Assembly (NCBI RefSeq): GCF_003131185.1
Contig: NZ_QFFU01000001.1
Coordinates: forward strand, 124,001-188,000
Direction: 5' to 3'
DNA: 64,000 bases
Origin: Pseudomonas ovata
GTDB lineage: Bacteria > Pseudomonadota > Gammaproteobacteria > Pseudomonadales > Pseudomonadaceae
The notes below the pieces were generated by a model. It ran no database searches. It worked only from the letters and a program-made list of their open reading frames with translations, and was not told the origin of the DNA. Positions within the stretch are counted from its first letter, which is position 1; each line of letters starts with the position of its first letter. This document shows, piece by piece, positions 57,029 through 64,000 of the stretch. Made by a program: the position numbers and the translations under genes.

Positions 57029-57147
57029 GGGTGACGGGTTCCGCAGGAGCGACAAGGTGGAATGGCGAGCCTTGCCCATTCATTAACATATGAACCTTGG
57101 ACCTTGTCAACGCTTGCCACGCGGATCCACGAGCGCCTGGCCGTCTT

Positions 57148-57189
57148 GTCCGATCGCGGCAACAAACCGGTCCGATCCAATCAAACCGG
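57148..57189. promoter_or_regulatory. Tandem direct repeat, candidate AraC-type operator
   Basis: GTCCGATC...CAAACCGG occurs twice: 57148-57155 with 57163-57170, then 57170-57177 with 57182-57189. The two units are offset by 19-22 bases, the spacing normal for AraC dimer half-sites, and lie 65-106 bases before the GMC start. Confidence 0.5.
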
Positions 57190-57253
57190 CACGTGGCGTC
57201 GGCTTTAAAGTCCTCCTGAATGTCCCTCCCACGACAACAATCAGAGGCCGACC

Positions 57254-58963
57254 ATGCCCGTATCCCCCCCACTTCCTGCCCGCAACGCCCCACGCTCGTT
57301 CGACTACATTGTGGTCGGCGCCGGATCGGCCGGTTGCGTACTGGCCAACCGGTTGTCTGCCAATCCGCAGACCACGGTCTGCCTGATCGAGGCCGGCCCC
57401 AGCGATCAAAGCCTGTTGCCCGGCGCCTATGTGCGCACGCCGGCCGGCATCATCCGCCTGATCGCCAACCCCAGGTGGAACTGGATGCATCAGTTCAGCG
57501 CCCAGAGCGACAGCGGCGAGCGCACTATCCCCTGCCCGCGTGGCCGGCTGTGGGGCGGCTCCAGCGCCATCAACGGCATGATCTACATTCGCGGCCATCG
57601 CAATGATTACGACCGCTGGGCAGCCGCCGGCAACCAGGGCTGGAGCTACGACGAACTGCTGCCATATTTCCGCCGCTCGGAACACTTCGAGCCCGGCGAC
57701 TCGCCCTGGCATGGCCAGCAAGGCGAGCTGAACGTGGCCAGCCTGCGCAGCCCGGCCCCGGTCAATCAGGTGTTCTATGACGCTGCCGCCGAACTGGGCT
57801 GGCGCTATAACCCCGACTTCAACGGCGAAGAACAGGAAGGCTACGGGCCTTTTCATGTCACCCAGATCAACGGCGAGCGCTGCAGTGCTGCACGGGCTTT
57901 TCTGCACCCGGCGCTGGCACGCCCCAACCTGACGGTGCTGAGCTCGACCCTGACGCATCGGGTCCTGCTGCAAGGAAAACGGGCCACGGGCGTGGAGATC
58001 AGCCAGAACGGCAGCGTGACGCAGGTACAGGCCCGCCGCGAGGTCATCCTCAGTGCCGGCTCGATCAATTCGCCGCAATTGATGCTGTTATCGGGCATAG
58101 GCCCTGCGCAGGAACTGGCCCGTCACGGCATCGCCCTGCAACATGAACTGCCCGGTGTGGGCCATAACCTGCAGGACCACCAGGATGTGGTGCTGATGTA
58201 CCGCAGCGACCATGACTTGAGCTATGGACTGTCAGCCAAGGGGCTGTGGCCGCTGGCAACCTCGCCTCTGCACTACCTGGCGCGCCGCCAGGGGCCGCTG
58301 ACTTCCAACACGGTGGAATCGGGGGCATTCCTGCGCCTGTCGCCGGACGATGAGGTGCCGGAGCTGGGCCTGATCGTGGCCCCGGCCCTCAAGAACCAGC
58401 CGCAGCGCCTGGTGCCGGTCGGCCATGGCATCAGCCTGCACATTGGTGTCATGCACCCGCAAAGCCGCGGGCAGGTACGACTCAACTCCGCCGACCCGCA
58501 TGACAAACCCATTATCGAGGCCAATTTCCTCAGCCATCCCGAGGACCTGCGCAAGCTGGTGGCCGGTGTGCGCCTGGTGCGCCAACTGGCCGACACCCGG
58601 GCCTTTGCCGTCCGTCTCAAGGGCGAGCTGATTCCCGGCCGGGCCATCGACAGCCAGGCCGGGCTCGAACAATGGGTGCTCAATAACCTGGGGACTGTCT
58701 TCCACCCGGTGGGCACCTGCAAGATGGGCCACGACGATCTGGCGGTGGTTGACGACCAGTTACGGGTTCATGGCCTGCAGGGACTGCGCGTGGCCGACGC
58801 CTCGATCATGCCGACCCTGACCACCGGCAACACCAATGCCGGCGCGATCATGATCGGTGAAAAAGCGGCCGATATGTTGCTGGCCACACCGCTGAAGGCC
58901 ATTGAGCAAGACCCGGCACACCCGCTGGCCCGTGCCGGGCAACGGGAGGCGGTGTCGGTGTGA
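57254..58963 (+). CDS. GMC-family oxidoreductase (choline/alcohol dehydrogenase-like)
   Basis: FAD-dependent alcohol oxidoreductase of 569 residues. The ADP-binding motif DYIVVGAGSAGCVLANRL is at the N-terminus; GMC signatures GRLWGGSSAINGMIYIRGH and GSINSPQLMLLSGIGP are present; the catalytic His is in FHPVGTCKMG with Asn in TTGNTNAG. Resembles AlkJ/BetA-type alcohol dehydrogenases that pass electrons to the respiratory chain. Substrate unknown. The start at 57254 has AGAGG. Divergent from the AraC gene, which probably controls it. Confidence 0.9.
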   Translation: MPVSPPLPARNAPRSFDYIVVGAGSAGCVLANRLSANPQTTVCLIEAGPSDQSLLPGAYVRTPAGIIRLIANPRWNWMHQFSAQSDSGERTIPCPRGRLWGGSSAINGMIYIRGHRNDYDRWAAAGNQGWSYDELLPYFRRSEHFEPGDSPWHGQQGELNVASLRSPAPVNQVFYDAAAELGWRYNPDFNGEEQEGYGPFHVTQINGERCSAARAFLHPALARPNLTVLSSTLTHRVLLQGKRATGVEISQNGSVTQVQARREVILSAGSINSPQLMLLSGIGPAQELARHGIALQHELPGVGHNLQDHQDVVLMYRSDHDLSYGLSAKGLWPLATSPLHYLARRQGPLTSNTVESGAFLRLSPDDEVPELGLIVAPALKNQPQRLVPVGHGISLHIGVMHPQSRGQVRLNSADPHDKPIIEANFLSHPEDLRKLVAGVRLVRQLADTRAFAVRLKGELIPGRAIDSQAGLEQWVLNNLGTVFHPVGTCKMGHDDLAVVDDQLRVHGLQGLRVADASIMPTLTTGNTNAGAIMIGEKAADMLLATPLKAIEQDPAHPLARAGQREAVSV

Positions 58964-58977
58964 GCCGCACAGCCGGC

Positions 58978-60072
58978 TCAGATACCCTGGCGCGCAACAC
59001 CCTCGGGCAAGGGTGCGCCTTGCTCGGCGCAGGCAGCCACCGCGTCGATCAGCCCCGGCAACTCAAAGCCCTGGGCCTTGAGCCAGGCGTCATCGTAATA
59101 AGTGCTGGCGTAGCGCTCGCCACCGTCGCACAGGATCGCCACGATCGAGCCCTGCTCACCGGCCTGGGTCATCTGCCAGGCCGCCTGCAAGGCACCGATC
59201 AGGTTGGTGCCGCTGGAGCCACCGACCTTGCGGCCCAGGCGCCCGGCCAGGTAGTGCATGGCCGCCAGCGACAGCGCATCCGGGACCTTGACCATCGCAT
59301 CGATGACCTGCGGCAAAAAGGAGGCCTCGACCCGTGGCCGGCCAATGCCTTCAATGCGTGAGCCATGGTCCAGGCGCAGGGTCGAGTCACCGCTGCAGTA
59401 CGCCTCGAAGAACACCGAGCGCTCGGCATCGGCACACAGTACCCGGGTGTCGTACTGGCGATAGCACACATAGCGCCCCAGGGTCGCGGTGGTGCCTCCG
59501 GTGCCGGGGCTGGAGACCAGCCAGCTCGGCTGCGGATAACGCTCCAGGCGCATCTGCTGGAAGATCGACTCGGCAATGTTGTTGTTGGCGCGCCAGTCGG
59601 TGGCGCGCTCGGCATAGGTGAACTGGTCCATGAAATGCCCGCCGCTTTCCCGGGCCAGCCGCTCGGACTCGGCGTGAATGCGCGTCGGGTCATCGACCAG
59701 GTGGCACTGCCCGCCATAGAAGGCGATCTGCTCGATCTTGATCCTGGAGGTGCTGGCGGGCATCACGGCGATGAACGGCACGCCCAGCAGCCTTGCAAAA
59801 TAGGCTTCCGACACCGCCGTGGAACCGCTTGAGGCCTCGATCACCGGCGCGCCGGGCTTGAGCCAGCCGTTGCACAAGGCATACAGGAACAGCGAGCGGG
59901 CCAGGCGATGCTTGAGGCTACCGGTGGGGTGACTGGACTCGTCCTTGAAATACAGGTCGACACCGGGCAGGCCGGGCAAAGGCAATGGAATCAGGTGGGT
60001 ATCGGCACTGCGCTGGAAATCGGCTTCGATGATGCGGATTGCATTGCGGACCCACTGGCGGTTATTGCTCAT
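58978..60072 (-). CDS. Cysteine-synthase-family PLP enzyme (cysteine desulfhydrase-like)
   Basis: Fold-type II PLP enzyme of 364 residues. Schiff-base lysine in [11 protein letters not shown] (Lys54), substrate loop [11 protein letters not shown], and PLP-phosphate loop [12 protein letters not shown]. It is longer than CysK/CysM (about 300-320) and has the extra features of the Cds1-type L-cysteine desulfhydrases, which release H2S and pyruvate; a synthase activity cannot be excluded. Convergent with the GMC gene, 14 bases apart. No operon partner. Confidence 0.8.
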   Translation of the reverse strand: MSNNRQWVRNAIRIIEADFQRSADTHLIPLPLPGLPGVDLYFKDESSHPTGSLKHRLARSLFLYALCNGWLKPGAPVIEASSGSTAVSEAYFARLLGVPFIAVMPASTSRIKIEQIAFYGGQCHLVDDPTRIHAESERLARESGGHFMDQFTYAERATDWRANNNIAESIFQQMRLERYPQPSWLVSSPGTGGTTATLGRYVCYRQYDTRVLCADAERSVFFEAYCSGDSTLRLDHGSRIEGIGRPRVEASFLPQVIDAMVKVPDALSLAAMHYLAGRLGRKVGGSSGTNLIGALQAAWQMTQAGEQGSIVAILCDGGERYASTYYDDAWLKAQGFELPGLIDAVAACAEQGAPLPEGVARQGI

Positions 60073-60313
60073 TGATCGTTTGCTCCCAAAACCCTAAAAG
60101 ACCTTCGAACTGCCAGGCATGCAACGACAGGCCGCTATTTTAGGAAGAGTCCTACAGCACAAGTAGATACAGCCACGCAGTAATTAACCCTGTGATTGTT
60201 AGACTTTCGCGCACTTTGGCGAACGCTGCCAGGCCACTCACAATGGCCGCAGGCCGTGCCCAATCAGCCAAAGCGTCGATTCCCTGTCAACCTTCGCAGA
60301 GCGGTCCCGCCCC

Positions 60314-61498
60314 ATGCGCCATACCATCATTCGCTTTTTCCAGCTCGAGGCAGCCGGCGGCCTGTTGCTGATTGCCGCAGCCGCCCTGGCCCTGATCATC
60401 AACAACTCGCCGCTGGCCTGGCTGTACAACGCTTTTCTGGAAACCCCGGTGGTCGCCGGCATCGGCGCCGTGCAGATCGCCAAGCCGCTGCTGCTGTGGA
60501 TCAACGACGGGTTGATGGCCCTGTTCTTCCTGGTCATCGGCCTTGAGGTCAAGCGTGAAATCCTGGCAGGCCACCTGTCGAAACCCTCGCAAATCGTGCT
60601 GCCGGGCGCGGCGGCCATCGGTGGCATGCTGATACCGGCGCTGGTCTACGTGGCCCTCAACAGGCACGACACCACGGCCATGGCCGGTTGGGCCATCCCG
60701 ATGGCCACCGACATCGCCTTCGCGCTGGGGGTACTGGCCTTGCTGGGCAAGCGCGTGCCGTTGTCGCTCAAGCTGTTTCTCATGACCCTGGCGATCATCG
60801 ACGATCTGGGTGCGATCATTGTCATTGCGCTGTTTTATTCCGGCGAATTGTCCAGCATGGCCCTGAGCCTGGCGGCCGCCTCGCTGGTGGCGCTGGTGCT
60901 GATGAACCGCTTGGGGGTGGTGAGGCTGGCGCCCTACCTGCTGATTGGCGTGGTGCTCTGGGTGTGTGTGCTCAAGAGCGGCGTGCATGCCACGCTGGCA
61001 GGCGTTGCCCTGGCCTTCTGCATTCCGCTGCGCAATGCACAGAATCCGGCCAGGGAGGCATCCCCCCTGTTGATCCTGGAACACAGCCTGCACCCTTGGG
61101 TGGCCTTTGCTATCCTGCCGCTGTTCGCCTTTGCCAATGCCGGCGTACCACTGGCCGGACTGACCCTGGAAAGCTTTACCCACCCGGTAGCCATGGGCAT
61201 TGCCGCAGGGCTGTTGGTGGGCAAGACGGTGGGAGTGTTCGGGCTGACCTGGCTGGCCGTGGCCTGTGGTCTGGCGAGGCTGCCCAACGGGGCGAACTGG
61301 GGCCAGGTGCTGGGCGTGTCGATCCTGTGCGGCATCGGCTTCACCATGAGCCTGTTCGTCGGCTCGCTGGCCTTCGAGGCCGGCGTCAGTCCATTTGCCG
61401 GCGTGGACCGCATGGGTATTCTCACCGGGTCGATCCTGGCGGCAGTGCTGGGCTATGGGGTCATGGCCCTGGCCAGCCGCCGGAACGAAACGGACTGA
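60314..61498 (+). CDS. nhaA: Na+/H+ antiporter NhaA
   Basis: Inner-membrane antiporter of 394 residues that exports Na+ in exchange for H+ and sets internal pH. Family hallmarks include the paired aspartates Asp163-Asp164 in [10 protein letters not shown], at the same positions as in E. coli Nha[11 protein letters not shown] with Asp133, and [12 protein letters not shown]. Stands alone; the 241 bases upstream have no gene. No riboswitch or nhaR seen. Confidence 0.95.
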   Translation: MRHTIIRFFQLEAAGGLLLIAAAALALIINNSPLAWLYNAFLETPVVAGIGAVQIAKPLLLWINDGLMALFFLVIGLEVKREILAGHLSKPSQIVLPGAAAIGGMLIPALVYVALNRHDTTAMAGWAIPMATDIAFALGVLALLGKRVPLSLKLFLMTLAIIDDLGAIIVIALFYSGELSSMALSLAAASLVALVLMNRLGVVRLAPYLLIGVVLWVCVLKSGVHATLAGVALAFCIPLRNAQNPAREASPLLILEHSLHPWVAFAILPLFAFANAGVPLAGLTLESFTHPVAMGIAAGLLVGKTVGVFGLTWLAVACGLARLPNGANWGQVLGVSILCGIGFTMSLFVGSLAFEAGVSPFAGVDRMGILTGSILAAVLGYGVMALASRRNETD

Positions 61499-61514
61499 TC
61501 AGCAGATGATCAGT
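61494..61514. terminator. Palindrome covering both stop codons of convergent genes
   Basis: ACTGATCA and TGATCAGT (8 bp, perfect) with a 5-base loop. The stop of nhaA (61496-61498) is in one arm and that of the SlyB-like gene (61510-61512) in the other. May act as a bidirectional terminator, though no T-run is present. Confidence 0.4.
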
Positions 61515-61974
61515 GGGTGACGCGGCTGGTACCGTTGACGGTCATCACGCGCACGCGATCACCCACACGGAAAATTTCGTTTTCCTCGACCTGCTGCACG
61601 TAGGCGCGCATGCCGCCATCGTCTTCACGCACGGTGATTTCCACACCCTGGGTGCGGGTCAGGCCTTCTTCGGTCATCGACCCGAGCAGGCCACCGGCCA
61701 CGGCACCGATCACCGCCGCCACGACACTGCCACGGCCACCGCCGATGGCGCTGCCGCCGACACCCCCGACCACCGCACCGGCACCGGCGCCGATCGGGGT
61801 CTTGGTGCCTTCGATCTTGACCGGGCGCAGCGACTCCACGGTGCCCAGGCGCACGGTCTGGACCGCGCGCGCCTCACTGCGCGAGTAGGAATCACCGGTC
61901 AGGTTTGACGTACAGCCACCCAGGGTCAAGGCCATGGCCGTGAAGGAAGCAACCAGCAGTTCAGACTTGCGCAT
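61510..61974 (-). CDS. SlyB/Pcp-like glycine-zipper outer-membrane lipoprotein
   Basis: Lipoprotein of 154 residues. Signal peptide with lipobox LGGC (Cys21), then a 2TM glycine-zipper (about residues 62-100: GAGAGAVVGGVGGSAIGGG, VIGAVAGGLLGSMTEE) and a C-terminal beta domain (VEITVREDDGGMRAYVQQ). This is the SlyB/Pcp architecture, linked to outer-membrane integrity under envelope stress. A GGAG site precedes the ATG. Confidence 0.9.
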   Translation of the reverse strand: MRKSELLVASFTAMALTLGGCTSNLTGDSYSRSEARAVQTVRLGTVESLRPVKIEGTKTPIGAGAGAVVGGVGGSAIGGGRGSVVAAVIGAVAGGLLGSMTEEGLTRTQGVEITVREDDGGMRAYVQQVEENEIFRVGDRVRVMTVNGTSRVTH

Positions 61975-62077
61975 AAGGGGTATCTCCAGAAGAACCAGTC
62001 GCCATTAAACGCCCACCCAGAGGGGACGTCACGGTGCCGGCTCGTACATATCGAATTCATTCAGGCGGCATACAGCA

Positions 62078-62110
62078 CCCGCCCACACAGCTTAAGACGG
62101 CGTGGGCGGG
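62078..62110 (-). terminator. GC-rich hairpin after pdxH
   Basis: CCCGCCCAC and GTGGGCGGG (9 bp, perfect) with a 15-base loop, 31 bases past the pdxH stop. No T-run on the minus strand, so it may be a weak terminator. Confidence 0.45.
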
Positions 62111-62140
62111 GAATAATTCACCCACGGCAGGCGTCGTCGA

Positions 62141-62788
62141 TCAGGGCGCCAGGCGCTCGCGAATCCAGGCGTCATCCTTTAAACGATAGTTCAAACGGTC
62201 ATGCAGGCGGCTGGAGCGTCCCTGCCAGAACTCAATGCGGTCGGGCAACAGCCGGTAGCCGCCCCAATGCTCGGGACAATGCGGCAAGGTATCGAGAAAA
62301 CGCTGCTCGGTTTCACGCAGCAGGTCCTGCAACTGGTCACGGTCGGCAATCACCCGGCTCTGTGGCGAAGCCCAGGCGCCGAGGCGGCTGCCCAGCGGAC
62401 GAACCTGGTAATAGGCATCGGACTCCTGCGCACTGACCTTGACCACCCGCCCTTCGATGCGCACCTGGCGCTCCAGGGTCGGCCAGAAGAAGGTCATGGC
62501 GGCGAACGGCTGTGCCGCCAGTTGCTGGCCCTTGGCGCTGTCGTAGTTGGTGAAGAAGGTGAAGCCCTGACTGTCCAGCGCCTTGAGCAACAAGACGCGG
62601 CAATGCGGGCGACCGTCGGCATCGACCGTGGCCAGGGTCATGGCGTTGGCTTCCACCGGCGCCTGTTCGGTCTTGACCGCCTCGGTGAACCATTGGTGAA
62701 ACAGGGCAAAGGGTTCGTCCGGCGCCTGGGCTTCGGTCAGGCCGTCACGGGTGTAGTCGCGGCGCATATCGGCCAGGGAAGAGGTCAT
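62141..62788 (-). CDS. pdxH: Pyridoxamine 5'-phosphate oxidase
   Basis: FMN enzyme of 215 residues that makes pyridoxal 5'-phosphate from PNP or PMP, the last step of vitamin B6 synthesis and salvage. Typical blocks: [48 protein letters not shown] and the C-terminal [14 protein letters not shown]. The ATG at 62788 follows GGAG. Notable because this window holds several PLP enzymes, although no regulatory link is visible. Confidence 0.96.
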   Translation of the reverse strand: MTSSLADMRRDYTRDGLTEAQAPDEPFALFHQWFTEAVKTEQAPVEANAMTLATVDADGRPHCRVLLLKALDSQGFTFFTNYDSAKGQQLAAQPFAAMTFFWPTLERQVRIEGRVVKVSAQESDAYYQVRPLGSRLGAWASPQSRVIADRDQLQDLLRETEQRFLDTLPHCPEHWGGYRLLPDRIEFWQGRSSRLHDRLNYRLKDDAWIRERLAP

Positions 62789-62918
62789 GGGGCGGGGCTC
62801 CTTCGAAACGGTGCGAGGCCTGGCAGTTAAGCACAACCGCCTGGCAGCGGGTAGTTCGAAGCGCAGACCGTGCAGGCCTGCGCCCTCAAGCCGAGGACGC
62901 AGGCGGTACGGTCACAGG

Positions 62919-64000
62919 TCAGTTGCTGGCCTGGGTATTGCTTTTCTTGGCGGGCTCGGCTTTCTTGGCCGGGGCCTTCTTCGCCGGCGTAGCGGCTTTC
63001 TTGGCTACAGTGGCTTTCTTGGCCGTTTCTTTCTTGGCCGGGGCGGCCTTTTTCGCCGCGGGTGCCGGGGCGGCCGGCTTGGCGTCCTGCACGGCGACCA
63101 TGGTCGGTGCAACCGCTGGCACTTCGTAGCGGCTCATCAGGGCGCGCATGGTGTCTTGTGGAGTCAGCAGGATTTCCACACGGCGGTTGAGCGCACGACC
63201 CTGCGGGCTGTCATTGGCGGCACGCGGCATGACCGCGCCCATGCCACGGTTGCTCAGACGATTACGCTCAAGACCACTGAGGCGGAAGATGGCAGAGATC
63301 GACTGCGCGCGTTCCTGGCTGATTTTCTGATTGGCGGCCGCAGCACCGGTGGTGTCGGCATGGCCCAGGATCAGTACAGCCGTCTTCGGGTCGGCCTCGA
63401 CCGCCTTGGCCAGGCGGGTGATCGGACCCAGGCTCACCGGCAGCAGCATGGCGGGGCGATCCGGGTTGAACGAGCCGTCGACCGGCGCGGTGACGATCAG
63501 CAGGTCTTCACGACGCTCGACCTGAAAATTGCTGTCCTTGATGGCCAGACGCACGCGTGGCTCGTACTCGTCCAGCCAGGCCTGGGTGATCTTGGGATCC
63601 GGCATCGGCAGGGCCTTGGCCGCCTGTGGCGTGTCGGCGCTGTTGCTGGCGCCGAACGGCCACCACCACTTGCTGTCGGTCTCGGACTTGGCCACCAGGG
63701 CCGGCGCCGGCTTGGCCTCGGGTTTCTGCGCTGCCTTGTCGGCCGAGGGTTGCGCCTTGGCATCGGCGGTCGCGTCCGAGCCGAATGGCCAGTACCACTT
63801 GCTGTCGCTCTCGGACTTGGCGGCTACCGCCGGCGCCGGCTTGACCTCAGGCTTTTGCGCAGCCTTGCCTGCGGCCTCTTGCGGGCTGGCATCAGCGGTG
63901 GCTTCGGAACTGAACGGCCAGTACCAGGGGCCTGCAGCACTGGCAGAGTCGGTTTTTGGCGTTTGGGCGCAGCCGGTCACGGCGATGCACAGGGCAAGAA
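62919..64000 (-). CDS. OmpA-family lipoprotein with WPF repeats and AlgP-like basic tail (5' truncated by window)
   Basis: The frame continues past the right edge; in the visible part LALCIAVTGC is a signal peptide with lipobox VTGC, so the start lies a few codons outside. Mature part: three repeats of about 40-45 residues (WYWPFSSEATADA, WYWPFGSDATADA, WWWPFGASNSADT) joined by PA/K-rich linkers, an OmpA-C peptidoglycan-binding domain (ILGHADTTGAAAANQ, ALNRRVEILL), and a lysine/alanine/proline tail (KKAAPAKKETAKKA...) like that of histone-like AlgP. It likely tethers the outer membrane to peptidoglycan; the role of the tail is unknown. Confidence 0.85.
   Translation of the reverse strand, partial: LALCIAVTGCAQTPKTDSASAAGPWYWPFSSEATADASPQEAAGKAAQKPEVKPAPAVAAKSESDSKWYWPFGSDATADAKAQPSADKAAQKPEAKPAPALVAKSETDSKWWWPFGASNSADTPQAAKALPMPDPKITQAWLDEYEPRVRLAIKDSNFQVERREDLLIVTAPVDGSFNPDRPAMLLPVSLGPITRLAKAVEADPKTAVLILGHADTTGAAAANQKISQERAQSISAIFRLSGLERNRLSNRGMGAVMPRAANDSPQGRALNRRVEILLTPQDTMRALMSRYEVPAVAPTMVAVQDAKPAAPAPAAKKAAPAKKETAKKATVAKKAATPAKKAPAKKAEPAKKSNTQASN

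Overview
The window is high-GC Pseudomonas DNA, most likely from the P. putida group. The evidence is a complete Wsp surface-sensing operon, the prfB-lysS pair with its programmed frameshift, a fadD1 / lysophospholipase / MaoC / rapA / MHYT-GGDEF-EAL order that I recall from Pseudomonas genomes, a BraCDEFG transporter and several Pseudomonas-type REP palindromes. Genes are dense and there are no rRNA, tRNA or CRISPR features that I can see. Both ends cut genes: a TonB-dependent receptor at the left edge and an OmpA-like lipoprotein at the right edge.

Layout. 1-9.4 kb: siderophore-receptor C-terminus, MFS transporter with a C-terminal monooxygenase-like tail, YcaC-type hydrolase, a palindromic repeat, a frameshifted gene remnant, a UvrB-independent-type UvrA paralogue, a lipoprotein alpha/beta hydrolase coupled to a small membrane protein, and a QEGLA/DUF1704 putative metallopeptidase. 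9.6-12.5 kb: prfB-lysS with a 156-bp MITE-like inverted-repeat element wedged exactly at the prfB stop codon. 12.6-20.8 kb: seven genes on the minus strand (trans-sulfuration PLP enzyme, MmuP-like permease, LysR, divergent threonine-synthase-like protein, Lrp regulator, homoserine dehydrogenase, aldehyde dehydrogenase). I infer a catabolic module for S-methylmethionine or homoserine: uptake, gamma-cleavage, then homoserine to aspartate semialdehyde to aspartate. This is the most interesting metabolic region. 21-29.6 kb: wspABCDEFR, which turns surface contact into c-di-GMP. 30-35.5 kb: a 1852-residue LRR/NEL-type E3 ubiquitin ligase effector-like protein, transcribed divergently from wspA.

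35.7-47.5 kb: fadD1 (its usual fadD2 neighbour is not here), lysophospholipase, MaoC hydratase, a 37-residue CcoM-like subunit behind an Anr-like box, two small proteins, rapA, an MFS transporter and an NbdA-like MHYT-GGDEF-EAL protein. 47.6-53.3 kb: DUF2288 protein and the braCDEFG branched-chain amino-acid ABC importer. 53.4-64 kb: lipoprotein, FAD-dependent dehydrogenase overlapping tail-to-tail with an AraC regulator, a divergent GMC oxidoreductase with a tandem-repeat operator between them, a cysteine-synthase-family PLP enzyme, nhaA, a SlyB-like lipoprotein, pdxH and an OmpA/AlgP-tail lipoprotein.

Gene starts were moved from the longest possible frame where a ribosome binding site or neighbouring gene decided the matter. 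Functional assignments come from motif reading and memory of protein families; no database search was run.
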